Of a stretch of 32,440 nt of DNA, positions 7,409 to 17,017 are shown piece by piece; position 1 is the first letter of the stretch, and each line of letters starts with the position of its first letter. The notes beneath the pieces were generated by a model. It saw only the letters and a list, made by a program, of their open reading frames with translations, did no database searches and was not told the DNA's origin. A program made the position numbers and the translations under genes. The stretch comes from Methylocystis sp. (lineage in GTDB: Bacteria > Pseudomonadota > Alphaproteobacteria > Rhizobiales > Beijerinckiaceae), in contig JALRFG010000005.1 of NCBI GenBank assembly GCA_023253795.1, forward strand, positions 1-32,440, in the 5' to 3' direction.

Positions 7409-7714
7409 TTATTTGCCGTTGTTATACCAGCCGGTCGCGTAGCCGGCGCGATAGGAGGCCTGGAAGCGCGGATCAAACTCGCTTTCATGGCGGCGGAAGG
7501 AATCCGTCTGTCCCGCCGAGCGGTCGGCGAGACCCGCTTTGATGCCGTCCTTATAGGCGTCGCATTCCGCGCCCGAGAGCCCGCCCGGACAACCCGCGCC
7601 GCCACCGCCTGCGCTTCGCGGCGCGGAGACGGGCGTGGCGAGCGGCGGCGTCGCGGCCTGATTGCAGGCGCTCAGCAGGGCTGCGAGGACGAGACAGAAA
7701 TGCAGACGCTTCAT
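7409..7714 (-). CDS. Small predicted lipoprotein, unknown function
   Basis: The product is 101 residues from the ATG at 7714, which has a GGGAG ribosome binding site 8 bases upstream. An in-frame TTG at 7726 is less likely. The N-terminus is a type II signal peptide with lipobox L14-S15-A16-C17, so the mature protein is probably anchored by a lipidated Cys17. The mature part starts with a Pro/Ala/Ser-rich linker and then a Gly-rich stretch. It ends in a compact region with paired Y-x-x-G-x-x-x-G motifs (YKDGIKAG and YRAGYATG). This resembles small-residue repeat lipoproteins such as DUF2799-type proteins, but I cannot assign a family. Two further cysteines lie in the mature region (GCPGG and ECDAY). 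Confidence 0.72.
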   Translation of the reverse strand: MKRLHFCLVLAALLSACNQAATPPLATPVSAPRSAGGGGAGCPGGLSGAECDAYKDGIKAGLADRSAGQTDSFRRHESEFDPRFQASYRAGYATGWYNNGK

Positions 7715-7865
7715 ATGCGCTCCCAATAGACGGCTGCGGCCAATAGGCGCCGCAAGAATACATTCGGCATTATCGAAACAACTGGTTAAGGAAAATGCTA
7801 CATCTCCGTCAGGAGATCGTCCCCATGCGCCGGGCGCGCTGTCAGGGACGGGAAGGAGCAGGGGA

Positions 7866-9593
7866 ATGATACGTCAGTCGATCCGGCGCAAGATTCTGAC
7901 AATTACGCTCGTCCTGATTGTGCTGATGGCGGTGGCGTCGGTCATCTCTCTTATGCTGGTCAAAAAGGTTGACGATCATTTCGACCAGCTGACCGGCAAT
8001 TATATTCCCGCCTATGGCCATCTGGCCCAGGCGAATATCCGTTCGCTGGAGCGCGCCGTTTATTTGCGCCAGATGGTGATCGAAAAATTCACGCCCGGAA
8101 CCGAGCCTCAATATGAGAAGCTCAAACAGTCTTTCATCGATAAGGGAAAAGCCGTTGAGATGGAGATCGGCGCGACGCGTGAACGGCTTCGTGACTTGAT
8201 CGAGAGCAAAAACGGTTTCGATGACGACGCCGCGCTGGCGCGTATCGACGCCCGCCTTGACGACTGGCTCAATGAGCAGCGTCCGGCGTTAAACCGCGCG
8301 CTGCAAGAACTCATCCAGCCTCTGGAGCAAAAACGCGCAAAATTTGATCATGCGAAAATGGAGGAGGTCGATGCGCTCAGAGAGGCGCTTAACCTCAAGA
8401 TCAACGCCATCAGAACCGAGCTGCTGGAGCTGATCAGCGCCGATACGCGTCTCACCCTTCGCGCGCAACAATGGGTGTCGCGCATTTCTGTGGCGATTAC
8501 GCTGATCGCCGGATTGATCGGTTTGCTCTTCTCCGTTTTGGTGAGCAACGGCATTGTCTCGTCCATCCGCCAATTGCTGGAAGGGGCGCGGGCCATTGAG
8601 GCGGGTAAGCTCGATCACAACATCTCGATTCTCTCCAGCGATGAAATTGGACATTTGTCGCAGGCCTTCAATCAGATGGTGGAGCAATTACGCGTCAAGG
8701 AGCGAATCCGTGCAACCTTCGGCACCTATGTCGATCCGCGTGTTGTCGAGGGTTTGATTTCCGGACCGAGCGACGGGACGGAAGGACAGCGTCGCGTCAT
8801 GACCGTGCTGTTCTGCGATCTCGGCGGTTTCTCGCGGGTGAGCGAACAATTGACGCCGCAAGCGCTTGTGCGCGTCGTAAATCGCTACTTCACCATCATG
8901 TCGGCGCCTGTGCGTGAAAATAGCGGCATCATCGACAAATATATCGGCGACGCGATCATGGCCTATTGGGGCGCGCCGTTTAATGATGAAAAACAACAGG
9001 CGCATCTGGCGATGCGCGCCGTGCTGGATATGTGCGCGCGCGTCGAAGAGCTGAATATCGCGTTGAGCGATGAATTGGGATTGCGTGAAACGCCGATGTC
9101 TTTCGATATCCGCATCGGCGTCGCGACAGGAGAAGTCATCGTCGGCAGCATTGGCTCCGATCAGATGAAAAACTATACGGTCATCGGCGATACGGTGAAC
9201 ACCGCCGCGCGTCTGGAAAGCATCGGTAAGACCTATGGCGTGCGCGTTGTGGTTTCCGACGTGACGGCGTTGGAGGCGGCGGATGACATTGAAGCGCGTG
9301 AGATTGATTCCGTTTATCTCGCCGGCCAGCAGGTTCCACACGCCATTTACGAAGTCATGGGCGCGAAAGGCGCGCTGCCTGAAAACCGGCAGCGTCTGAA
9401 AGCATTATATGCCGATGCGCTCGCCGCCTATCGTGCGCAGGATTGGGACAAGGCCAGCGAGTTGTTGAACGCAGCGCTCGGGATCGCGCCCAAGGACGGA
9501 CCATCCATGCTTCTGCTCGATCGCATTGCGGCGTTTCGTGCCGCCCCGCCGCCGGCAGACTGGAAAGGCGTGTGGCGATTTGATCAAAAATAA
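7866..9593 (+). CDS. Membrane-bound class III adenylate cyclase with HAMP domain
   Basis: This 575-residue enzyme probably makes cAMP in response to an envelope signal. It has a transmembrane helix about 10-32, an extracytoplasmic helical region about 34-203 and a second helix about 207-229. A HAMP linker follows (about 230-280), then a class III cyclase domain about 310-490 and a C-terminal helical tail about 505-560. Metal ligands are D318 (FCDLGGFS) and D362 (KYIGDA). Purine selection is by K358 with T438 (Lys/Thr pair, class IIIb, predicting ATP over GTP). Transition-state residues are N445 and R449 (GDTVNTAAR). The ATG at 7866 is preceded by GGAAGGAG; upstream in-frame methionines lie in the lipoprotein promoter region. 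The tail may be TPR-like. Confidence 0.93.
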   Translation: MIRQSIRRKILTITLVLIVLMAVASVISLMLVKKVDDHFDQLTGNYIPAYGHLAQANIRSLERAVYLRQMVIEKFTPGTEPQYEKLKQSFIDKGKAVEMEIGATRERLRDLIESKNGFDDDAALARIDARLDDWLNEQRPALNRALQELIQPLEQKRAKFDHAKMEEVDALREALNLKINAIRTELLELISADTRLTLRAQQWVSRISVAITLIAGLIGLLFSVLVSNGIVSSIRQLLEGARAIEAGKLDHNISILSSDEIGHLSQAFNQMVEQLRVKERIRATFGTYVDPRVVEGLISGPSDGTEGQRRVMTVLFCDLGGFSRVSEQLTPQALVRVVNRYFTIMSAPVRENSGIIDKYIGDAIMAYWGAPFNDEKQQAHLAMRAVLDMCARVEELNIALSDELGLRETPMSFDIRIGVATGEVIVGSIGSDQMKNYTVIGDTVNTAARLESIGKTYGVRVVVSDVTALEAADDIEAREIDSVYLAGQQVPHAIYEVMGAKGALPENRQRLKALYADALAAYRAQDWDKASELLNAALGIAPKDGPSMLLLDRIAAFRAAPPPADWKGVWRFDQK

Positions 9594-9719
9594 GCATGCT
9601 GCATGAGTAATATATTTTGATTCATGCATTTACGTGAGTTTTTCGCATCCGGCGCGTCGCCTCTGGCGAAGCGCCGCATCAACTCCCACATCATGAACAT
9701 GACAGGATGGCTGGCGCGT

Positions 9720-9740
9720 GACGGCGTCGCCGTCGTTTTT
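9720..9740 (+). terminator. Weak terminator-like hairpin after the cyclase
   Basis: GACGG (9720-9724) and CCGTC (9730-9734) pair around the loop CGTCG, followed by GTTTTT. The stem is only 5 bp, so strength is doubtful. It lies between the cyclase and the next small gene, about 130 bases after the cyclase stop. The rest of the 176-base gap holds no gene. Confidence 0.4.
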
Positions 9741-9769
9741 GTGTGAGATCATCCTTGAGGGGGTGTTCC

Positions 9770-10090
9770 ATGATCATGAAAGGCGAGACGATGCGAAGCT
9801 ATGTTCGGTCGATGGCGCCGGGGATTGCGGCTGTCGCTGCGACGCTCGCGCTCTTCACCCTGCCGGCGAAGGCAGACACCAAAGTGTTCGGATGCAGCCA
9901 CATCGAGCACTATAGCCAGACGCAGGTGCATCTTGCTCTGGCGCATGCCCGCGCTTTTGTGGACGCGGGTGAGGTCAATAACCTGTATGGGCAATACGTG
10001 AGCCTGCGGAACGAATGTCGTTCCAATCCGGGCGCCAAACGCGTCGTGCATGTTTCGTCGCGGATGGCGCAGTTGATGGCGGACGATTAA
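9770..10090 (+). CDS. Small secreted protein, unknown function
   Basis: The product is 106 residues from the ATG at 9770, which is preceded by GAGGGGG at good distance. The ATG at 9791 is a second option. The N-terminus is a signal peptide (hydrophobic core about 17-32, cleavage after AKA near residue 36). The mature part of about 70 residues has two cysteines (in FGCSH and NECRS), which could form one disulfide in the periplasm. Between them lies a mostly helical stretch containing HLALAHARAFVDAGE. A good terminator follows 25 bases after the stop. I do not recognise a family. Orphan status and a clear signal peptide make it a likely periplasmic protein; no function can be proposed. Confidence 0.72.
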   Translation: MIMKGETMRSYVRSMAPGIAAVAATLALFTLPAKADTKVFGCSHIEHYSQTQVHLALAHARAFVDAGEVNNLYGQYVSLRNECRSNPGAKRVVHVSSRMAQLMADD

Positions 10091-10114
10091 ACGGTCAGCG
10101 CATTCAGCTACAGG

Positions 10115-10139
10115 AGCCGCCCTTCGGGGCGGCTTTTTT
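10115..10139 (+). terminator. Rho-independent terminator
   Basis: AGCCGCCC (10115-10122) pairs perfectly with GGGCGGCT (10127-10134) around a TTCG tetraloop, followed by TTTTT. It ends the transcript of the small secreted protein. Confidence 0.93.
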
Positions 10140-10218
10140 GCGTCGCGGCCTCATCTGTTCAGGCCTTTTTAACCCTAATGGCGATATCAAGATGCGGTAT
10201 GCGTTTTGTAGGTGCGCC

Positions 10219-10359
10219 ATGTCCCGTAAATATTACCGCCTCCTGAAAAGCAGCCTTCGCGGGCGCGATCCCTTCTTTAATGTCGTCACGCTGATTGTGG
10301 TCGAAATCGTCGCGCTGGCCTATGCGGCGACGGTTCTGGCGCACGCCGCCAGCGCCTGA
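10219..10359 (+). CDS. Small single-pass membrane protein (46 aa), unknown function
   Basis: The frame encodes 46 residues: a basic N-terminus (MSRKYYRLLKSSLRGRD, residues 1-17), then one hydrophobic helix about 18-42 ending AAS-A. The positive N-terminus predicts that it stays in the cytoplasm. The ATG at 10219 has AGGTG 5 bases upstream; an in-frame ATG at 10192 would add nine residues. The gene stands alone between two Rho-independent terminators (10115-10139 and 10396-10427), which supports its being an independent transcription unit. No family is recognised. Confidence 0.6.
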   Translation: MSRKYYRLLKSSLRGRDPFFNVVTLIVVEIVALAYAATVLAHAASA

Positions 10360-10395
10360 GACGGGTTCGAGTCTTAAGCATCTGGCAATCTGCGA

Positions 10396-10427
10396 CGGGA
10401 AACAGCGCGAGGCTGTCTCCCGTTTTT
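10396..10427 (+). terminator. Rho-independent terminator after the 46-residue protein
   Basis: CGGGA-A-ACAGC (10396-10406) pairs with GCTGT-C-TCCCG (10412-10422), ten base pairs with one mismatch, loop GCGAG, followed by TTTTT. It lies in the short gap before the convergent Sel1-repeat gene. Confidence 0.88.
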
Positions 10428-10437
10428 GTGACGTTGA

Positions 10438-11376
10438 TTAATTACACTTCTGGAATTTTGACGCCTTGCAGGCTTCCGCCGCTTTTTTCGCGGCGGCGAT
10501 TTCCGCCGGCTTCATGTCTTTCTCAAGATAGTCGCGCAGCGCTTTGGCTTTATGGTCGCCATCGTCGGCGGCGAGCGTCGCCCACAGATAGCCCAGACGT
10601 GTGTTCTGCTCGACGCCCTGTCCAAAGCCATATTTCACGCCGAGAAAGCCTTGCGCGATGGCGTTGCCTTGCGCGGCGGCTTTTTCGAAAAGCTTGAAAG
10701 ATTCCGTATAGTTTTTCGCGACGCCTTTGCCTTCTTCATAAAGCAGCGCCAGATCGACCTGCGCGCCCACAATGCCGGCGTCGGCGGCCTTGCGATACCA
10801 TTTCAGCGCTTCCGCATAATCCTGCGCCACGCCTTCGCCCGTCGCATATTTATGACCAAGATTGAACGCGCCGCGCGGGTCGCCCTGTTCGGCCGCCTTG
10901 CGATAGAGTTTGACGGCTTCGGCTTCATCCTTGGCGACGCCGTCGCCCTTTGAATACATCAGGCCGAGATCGACCTGCGCGCCCGCCGAGCCGGCGTCGG
11001 CGGCAAGTCGATAGAATTTCGCGGCCTGCGCATAATCGCGCAACACGCCCAGGCCGTTGGCGTAGAAATAACCCAGGCTGAATTGCGCCTGCGCATTGCC
11101 CTGATCCGCCGCCTTGCGGAAAAACGGGATCGCCTGTTCGTAGCTGCGCTTCACGCCCCAGCCGTTTTCATGCATCAGGCCAACGTAATATTGCGCCTGC
11201 GGATCGCCATGCTCGGCCAGCGGATTGAGTTCGCGCAGCGCAATCGCATAGTCGCGTTTGTCGAAGGCGGCGACGCCGCGTTGCAGATTGGGCGCTGTCG
11301 CCGCGCCGGCCGCGCCGGTCATGAGCAGGCAGCCGAGCAGAGTGACGACGAAAGACGTCGATCGCTGGGTTTTCAT
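10438..11376 (-). CDS. Secreted Sel1-repeat (SLR) protein
   Basis: This 312-residue protein has a signal peptide (residues 1-26, ending GAAGA) and then six consecutive 36-residue Sel1-like repeats spanning about 59-274. Each carries the A-x-x-x-L-G-x-x-Y-x-x-G-x-G-V signature followed by A-x-x-x-[FY]-x-K-A-A. Sel1 repeats form an alpha-solenoid that scaffolds protein complexes. Periplasmic members often act in envelope or signalling complexes. The C-terminus carries two cysteines (EACKASKFQKCN). The ATG at 11376 is preceded by GAGGA at 7 bases. It is a single-gene unit convergent with the 46-residue protein. Partner and process are unknown. Confidence 0.9.
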   Translation of the reverse strand: MKTQRSTSFVVTLLGCLLMTGAAGAATAPNLQRGVAAFDKRDYAIALRELNPLAEHGDPQAQYYVGLMHENGWGVKRSYEQAIPFFRKAADQGNAQAQFSLGYFYANGLGVLRDYAQAAKFYRLAADAGSAGAQVDLGLMYSKGDGVAKDEAEAVKLYRKAAEQGDPRGAFNLGHKYATGEGVAQDYAEALKWYRKAADAGIVGAQVDLALLYEEGKGVAKNYTESFKLFEKAAAQGNAIAQGFLGVKYGFGQGVEQNTRLGYLWATLAADDGDHKAKALRDYLEKDMKPAEIAAAKKAAEACKASKFQKCN

Positions 11377-11450
11377 GTGGTTTCCTCGAAGTTTCTGGTG
11401 TGGCGCCAACCAGAATCCGCAAAATCGGGAAGCTGTCAATTTGCGCCCGG

Positions 11451-12176
11451 CTAGCCGCCGGGCTGAGGCCGCGCGCCGGCTTGTTCGAAGGGTTGCCGGA
11501 ACGCCGGCAACAGCGCCATCAACACGAGTCCCAGCGAAAACAGGCACCAGATCGCGGCCACTTCATTGACGTTGCCGGTGAGGCGGGCCGCAAGAAAGGG
11601 ACCGAAAATGGCGTGGAAAACGGTGAAGCGCCACGCGCCATAGAGCAGGGGCACCAAGAAGGACACGATCATATAGGAGGGGAAGCCCCAGCCCATGCCG
11701 ATCATGCGATCAACGCCGACCATCAGACCGTTGTAGGGAACATTCCACGCCAGATGCCAGTTGCCGGAGACCGTGCACAGGCCGGTGCCGCAAAGATTGA
11801 CGGTAGGCTCGCACAGGCCGGCCCAGGGGAAGGGATAAAGCTGCAACAGCATGATCGCCGAGGAAATCCCGCAGGCGGTGAAGACGGGAATACGGGCCTT
11901 GGCGCGCACTGCCGGCGAGACGAGTTCGAGGGTGAAGGCGTTGATAAAAAAGGGCTGGAAGACGATGTGCAAAATAGAGAGCAGCGTGACGGCCTGATTG
12001 ATCGGGTTGTCGCACTGATTGATCACCAGATAGCCGACGAGCTGCAGCGCCTCCATGAGCGTGAACCAGGCGATAGCGACCGGAAAGGCGATCGGGTCGC
12101 CCCGACGGACTGTCACCACCGTCGCCACAACCCCCACGCCCACGATCGTGGCGGATACTCCCGGCCCCCAGCACAT
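11451..12176 (-). CDS. DUF5765-type multi-pass membrane protein
   Basis: This is a 241-residue hydrophobic protein with about seven membrane helices, beginning MCWGPGVSATIVGVG. Fixed family-like features are the N-terminal Cys, INQCDNP near residue 53, LHIVFQPFF near 69, and QLYPF-WAGLCEP followed by a Cys-rich loop with GNWHLAWNVP. A late NVNE motif is also present. This matches my memory of the DUF5765 family of Proteobacteria, whose function is unknown. The His and Cys residues at membrane boundaries could bind metal or haem, which is speculation. The ATG at 12176 has GAGGGA at good spacing. It is divergent from the ilv operon. Confidence 0.78.
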   Translation of the reverse strand: MCWGPGVSATIVGVGVVATVVTVRRGDPIAFPVAIAWFTLMEALQLVGYLVINQCDNPINQAVTLLSILHIVFQPFFINAFTLELVSPAVRAKARIPVFTACGISSAIMLLQLYPFPWAGLCEPTVNLCGTGLCTVSGNWHLAWNVPYNGLMVGVDRMIGMGWGFPSYMIVSFLVPLLYGAWRFTVFHAIFGPFLAARLTGNVNEVAAIWCLFSLGLVLMALLPAFRQPFEQAGARPQPGG

Positions 12177-12471
12177 ACGAAATCCCTCGAATTGACTTTA
12201 GTCAGGATGGAGGGGTTTCAGGGGTTTGGCAACCATAGGCGTCAATCAGGGCGGGGCGGCGGGCGTCGGGGACGCGAGCCGCTTGATTCTCGTCGTCGCC
12301 TCCCGTAACCTTCAAAAAAATAGCGGGATGCAAAATGTGTGGGTTTCTCGTCGTATATGCGGCGCCGGGGGCGGTGTGGGGATAGTCCCGCAGACCGTCA
12401 CAGGCGCTTGATCGAGGCCCCGCGAGGGCCTTTTTTCTTGCCCGCTGCAAGCCGAAGTGGAAGCGAAGACC
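12177..12471 (+). promoter_or_regulatory. ilvB leader region, candidate attenuator
   Basis: This 295-base gap is upstream of ilvB and has no gene on the plus strand before it, yet contains a terminator hairpin at 12415-12436. A TTG at 12226, 10 bases after GGAGGGG, opens a 61-codon frame. It includes five consecutive branched-chain residues (Leu-Ile-Leu-Val-Val, codons 12283-12297) and ends at 12411, just before the hairpin. A second small frame from the ATG at 12335 contains Phe-Leu-Val-Val. GCGGGGC at 12251-12257 can pair with GCCCCGC at 12417-12423 of the hairpin. This fits translation-coupled attenuation of ilv genes, but which frame is the leader peptide is unclear. Confidence 0.4.
12415..12436 (+). 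terminator. Leader terminator hairpin upstream of ilvB
   Basis: AGGCCC (12415-12420) pairs with GGGCCT (12426-12431) around CGCGA, followed by TTTTT. It lies 36 bases before the ilvB start with no upstream plus-strand gene to terminate, so it is probably an attenuator. Confidence 0.65.
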
Positions 12472-14244
<1,773 letters not shown>

Positions 14245-14282
14245 TCGCGCTGCGCCGCATTCGCAGACAATGAAGGATCAGA

Positions 14283-14834
14283 ATGAACGCTCCCGCCTCT
14301 CCGCCGTCGCCCTATTCCTCGGCGACCCACAATGCGAAGATCGAGTCGCATACGCTGTCGGTGCTTGTCGACAACGAGCCGGGCGTGCTGGCGCGCGTCG
14401 TGAGCCTGTTTTCCGGACGCGGCTACAACATCGAGAGCCTCACCGTCGCCGAAGTGGCGCATGCCGACCATCTGTCGCGCATCACCATCGTCACCTCCGG
14501 CGCGCCGGAGACAATTGATCAGATCCACCACCAGCTTGAGCGTCTTGTGCCGGTGCGTCAGGTGACCGATCTCACCGCCTCAAAGCGCTCGCTCGAACGC
14601 GAACTGGCGATGATCAAGGTGCGTGGCCGCGGCGAGAACCGCAGCGACGCCCTGCAGGTGGCGGAGGCTTTCCGCGCCCGCGTCGTCGACGCCACCACCG
14701 AGAGCTTCATTTTCGAACTGACCGGCCGGCCGGCCAAGATCGACGAATTCGTCGATCTGATGCGCCCCATCGGTCTGGTCGAGGTGTCCCGCACCGGGGT
14801 CGCCGCGATTTCGCGGGGGCCAGATCCGATCTGA
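14283..14834 (+). CDS. ilvN: Acetolactate synthase, small (regulatory) subunit
   Basis: The 183-residue regulatory partner activates the large subunit and gives valine feedback inhibition. It has an N-terminal ACT domain (about 23-95) containing the valine-binding LVDNEPGVLARVVSLFSGRGYN and the family segment NIESLTV. The C-terminal ACT-like domain (about 100-175) has VVDATTESFIFELTG and RPIGLVEVSRTG. The length is typical of IlvN/IlvH. The ATG at 14283 follows AAGGA by 5 bases, 38 bases after ilvB. Named ilvH in many alphaproteobacterial annotations. Confidence 0.96.
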   Translation: MNAPASPPSPYSSATHNAKIESHTLSVLVDNEPGVLARVVSLFSGRGYNIESLTVAEVAHADHLSRITIVTSGAPETIDQIHHQLERLVPVRQVTDLTASKRSLERELAMIKVRGRGENRSDALQVAEAFRARVVDATTESFIFELTGRPAKIDEFVDLMRPIGLVEVSRTGVAAISRGPDPI

Positions 14835-14958
14835 GCCGCAGGTTTTTTTGACCTTCACGGCGCTGCAAAGTAGAAGAAGCCCCGAAATCAAAATTCTCCG
14901 CTGGCCCTGCGGTCAGCTGCCGCCGCTTTTGGTGGAAAACTCCAGAGGAATCAATAGC

Positions 14959-15978
14959 ATGCGCGTTTATTACGATCGGGACGCCGATATTAATCTGATC
15001 AAGGGCAAGAAGGTCGCCATTATCGGCTATGGCAGCCAGGGCCATGCCCACGCGCTGAACCTCAAGGACAGCGGCGTCACTGATCTCGCCGTCGCGCTGC
15101 GTCCGGGCTCCGCTTCCGCCAAGAAGGCGGAAGGCGCCGGCCTCAAGGTCATGTCGGTGGCTGAGGCCGCCAAATGGGCCGACGTCGTCATGATGCTGAC
15201 GCCGGATGAATTGCAGGGCGAAATCTACACCAATGAACTCGCGCCCAATCTCAAGAAGGGCGCCATGCTGCTCTTCGCGCATGGCCTCAACGTGCATTAC
15301 AATCTGATCGAGCCGCGCGCCGATCTCGATGTCGCGATGGTCGCCCCGAAGGGTCCGGGCCACACCGTGCGCGGCGAATATCTTAAGGGCGGCGGCGTGC
15401 CGACGCTGGTCGCGGTGCATCAGGACGCTTCCGGCAACGCCAAGCAGATCGCGTTGTCCTACGCTTCGGCGAATGGCGGCGGTCGCGCCGGCATCATCGA
15501 AACCACCTTCAAGGAAGAATGCGAGACCGATCTTTTCGGCGAGCAGGTCGTTCTCTGCGGCGGTCTTGTCGAGCTGATCCGCAACGGCTTCGAGACGCTG
15601 GTCGAGGCCGGCTATGCGCCGGAGATGGCCTATTTCGAGTGTCTGCATGAAGTGAAGCTGATCGTCGACCTCATCTATGAAGGCGGCATCGCCAATATGA
15701 ACTACTCGGTGTCGAACACCGCCGAATATGGCGAATATGTCACCGGCCCGCGCATCATCACCCCGGAGACGAAGGCCGAGATGAAGCGGGTTCTGGACGA
15801 CATCCAGAGCGGCAAGTTCACGCGCGACTGGATGCTGGAGAACAAGGTCAACCAGACGTCGTTCAAGGCCGTCCGCGCCCGCAACGCCGCGCATCCGATT
15901 GAAGAAGTCGGCTCGCGCCTACGCTCGATGATGCCCTGGATTGGCAAGAACAAGCTGGTCGACAAGGATCGCAACTAA
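14959..15978 (+). CDS. ilvC: Ketol-acid reductoisomerase (class I)
   Basis: KARI converts acetolactate to 2,3-dihydroxyisovalerate with NADPH and Mg2+, the second step of branched-chain amino acid synthesis. The 339-residue protein is the short class I type. The Rossmann motif is G23-YGSQG, and R48 with S51 binds the NADPH 2'-phosphate. The C-terminal knotted domain carries the family acidic ligands (KEECETDLFGEQ and LIYEGGIANM). The chosen start, ATG at 14959, has AGAGGAA upstream and gives MRVYYDRDAD, the usual N-terminus. The frame stays open to 14848 without good signals. The gap from ilvN is 124 bases, and a strong terminator closes the unit at 16002-16035. Confidence 0.97.
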   Translation: MRVYYDRDADINLIKGKKVAIIGYGSQGHAHALNLKDSGVTDLAVALRPGSASAKKAEGAGLKVMSVAEAAKWADVVMMLTPDELQGEIYTNELAPNLKKGAMLLFAHGLNVHYNLIEPRADLDVAMVAPKGPGHTVRGEYLKGGGVPTLVAVHQDASGNAKQIALSYASANGGGRAGIIETTFKEECETDLFGEQVVLCGGLVELIRNGFETLVEAGYAPEMAYFECLHEVKLIVDLIYEGGIANMNYSVSNTAEYGEYVTGPRIITPETKAEMKRVLDDIQSGKFTRDWMLENKVNQTSFKAVRARNAAHPIEEVGSRLRSMMPWIGKNKLVDKDRN

Positions 15979-16001
15979 TCCTTCAGGCGTTTTTTGATTT
16001 G

Positions 16002-16035
16002 GCGTCCCCGGCCTTGCGCCGGGGACGCTTTTTTT
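16002..16035 (+). terminator. Strong Rho-independent terminator after ilvC
   Basis: GCGTCCCCGG (16002-16011) pairs perfectly with CCGGGGACGC (16019-16028), 7-base loop, then seven T. It ends the ilv transcript. Confidence 0.95.
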
Positions 16036-16093
16036 ATGGGCGCGTTTCCGCAACGCCCGATCTCTGCAATACTGACGGTCTTCTGCCGCCCGG

Positions 16094-17017
16094 ATGTTTT
16101 CGCCCGTGTCCCGCCCGCTGAAATTTCATTTGCTGGATGTCTTCGCCGACCGGCCTTTTCGCGGCAATCCGCTGGCGGTTGTCGAAAACGCCGATGCGCT
16201 GACGCAGCAGCAGATGCAGGCGATCGCGCGTGAATTCAATCTCAGCGAAACGATTTTTCTGCTGGAGCCGCGCAATCCGGTTCACAGCGCGCGGGCGCGT
16301 ATTTTCACACCGCAACGGGAGCTCGCTTTCGCCGGTCATCCGACTGTCGGAGCGACGGCGCTGATCGCGCAAACGCGCGGTCGCGACATTCTCATGCGTA
16401 GCGGTCTCGCCGTGACGATCGAGGCGGACGTCGGCGTGCTCCGATGCGAGGCGCGTCGCGCCGGCGAGGGCCTTGTTTATGCGCAGGTGGCGCTGCCGAC
16501 GCCGCCCTGGTCACCGCGCGCCGCGCCCTCCGCCGCCGCGCTCGCCGCCGCGTTATCTTTGCCAGAAGCGGAGATCGGTTTTGGCGCCCATCGGCCCAGC
16601 GTGTTCGACGCGGGCGCGACCTTTGTCTTTGTGCCGGTCAAATCCCGCGCGGCGCTTGAAAGCGCAAAACCGGATCCGGCGCTGTTTGCGCTGGCGCTGC
16701 GTGACGCCATTGGCGTCTATCTCTACACGCTGGAGACGCTTGAGCCGACGAGCGCCATACATGCGCGGATGCTGGCGCATGGTCTGGGCTTTGATGAAGA
16801 TCCGGCGACCGGTTCGGCGGCGGCGGCCTTCGCCGGCGTGGCGCTGGCCTTTGAACGCCCGGAGGAAGGCGAGCACGAAATCCGCATCGAGCAGGGCGAT
16901 GCGATGGGGCGTCCTTCGCGCATCACTTTGTTCATGTCGGTCGAGAATAACGCGCTGGCGGATGTCGCCATCGGCGGGCTTGTTTGTCCCTATGGCGAAG
17001 GCGTGTTGCGGCTGTGA
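16094..17017 (+). CDS. PhzF family isomerase/epimerase-like protein
   Basis: PhzF-fold proteins include the phenazine isomerase and diaminopimelate-epimerase-like enzymes; most chromosomal members have unknown substrates. The 307-residue protein shows the family N-terminus (FHLLDVFADRPFRGNPLAVV) and the proposed acid/base glutamate E52 in NLSETIF. GHPTVG (81-86) and D234-EDPATGSA, a signature of the second domain, also match. No other phenazine genes are nearby, so a phenazine role is unlikely. Its stop overlaps the start of the following Nudix gene (GTGA), indicating translational coupling. The ATG at 16094 gives the normal N-terminus. It follows the ilv terminator, so it has its own promoter or readthrough. 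Confidence 0.9.
   Translation: MFSPVSRPLKFHLLDVFADRPFRGNPLAVVENADALTQQQMQAIAREFNLSETIFLLEPRNPVHSARARIFTPQRELAFAGHPTVGATALIAQTRGRDILMRSGLAVTIEADVGVLRCEARRAGEGLVYAQVALPTPPWSPRAAPSAAALAAALSLPEAEIGFGAHRPSVFDAGATFVFVPVKSRAALESAKPDPALFALALRDAIGVYLYTLETLEPTSAIHARMLAHGLGFDEDPATGSAAAAFAGVALAFERPEEGEHEIRIEQGDAMGRPSRITLFMSVENNALADVAIGGLVCPYGEGVLRL

Noticed and set aside
14707..15894. 395-codon minus-strand frame across ilvC
   Set aside because: It is antisense to a complete IlvC; composition is typical of a shadow frame (Arg, His, Ala and Gln rich) and no domain is seen.
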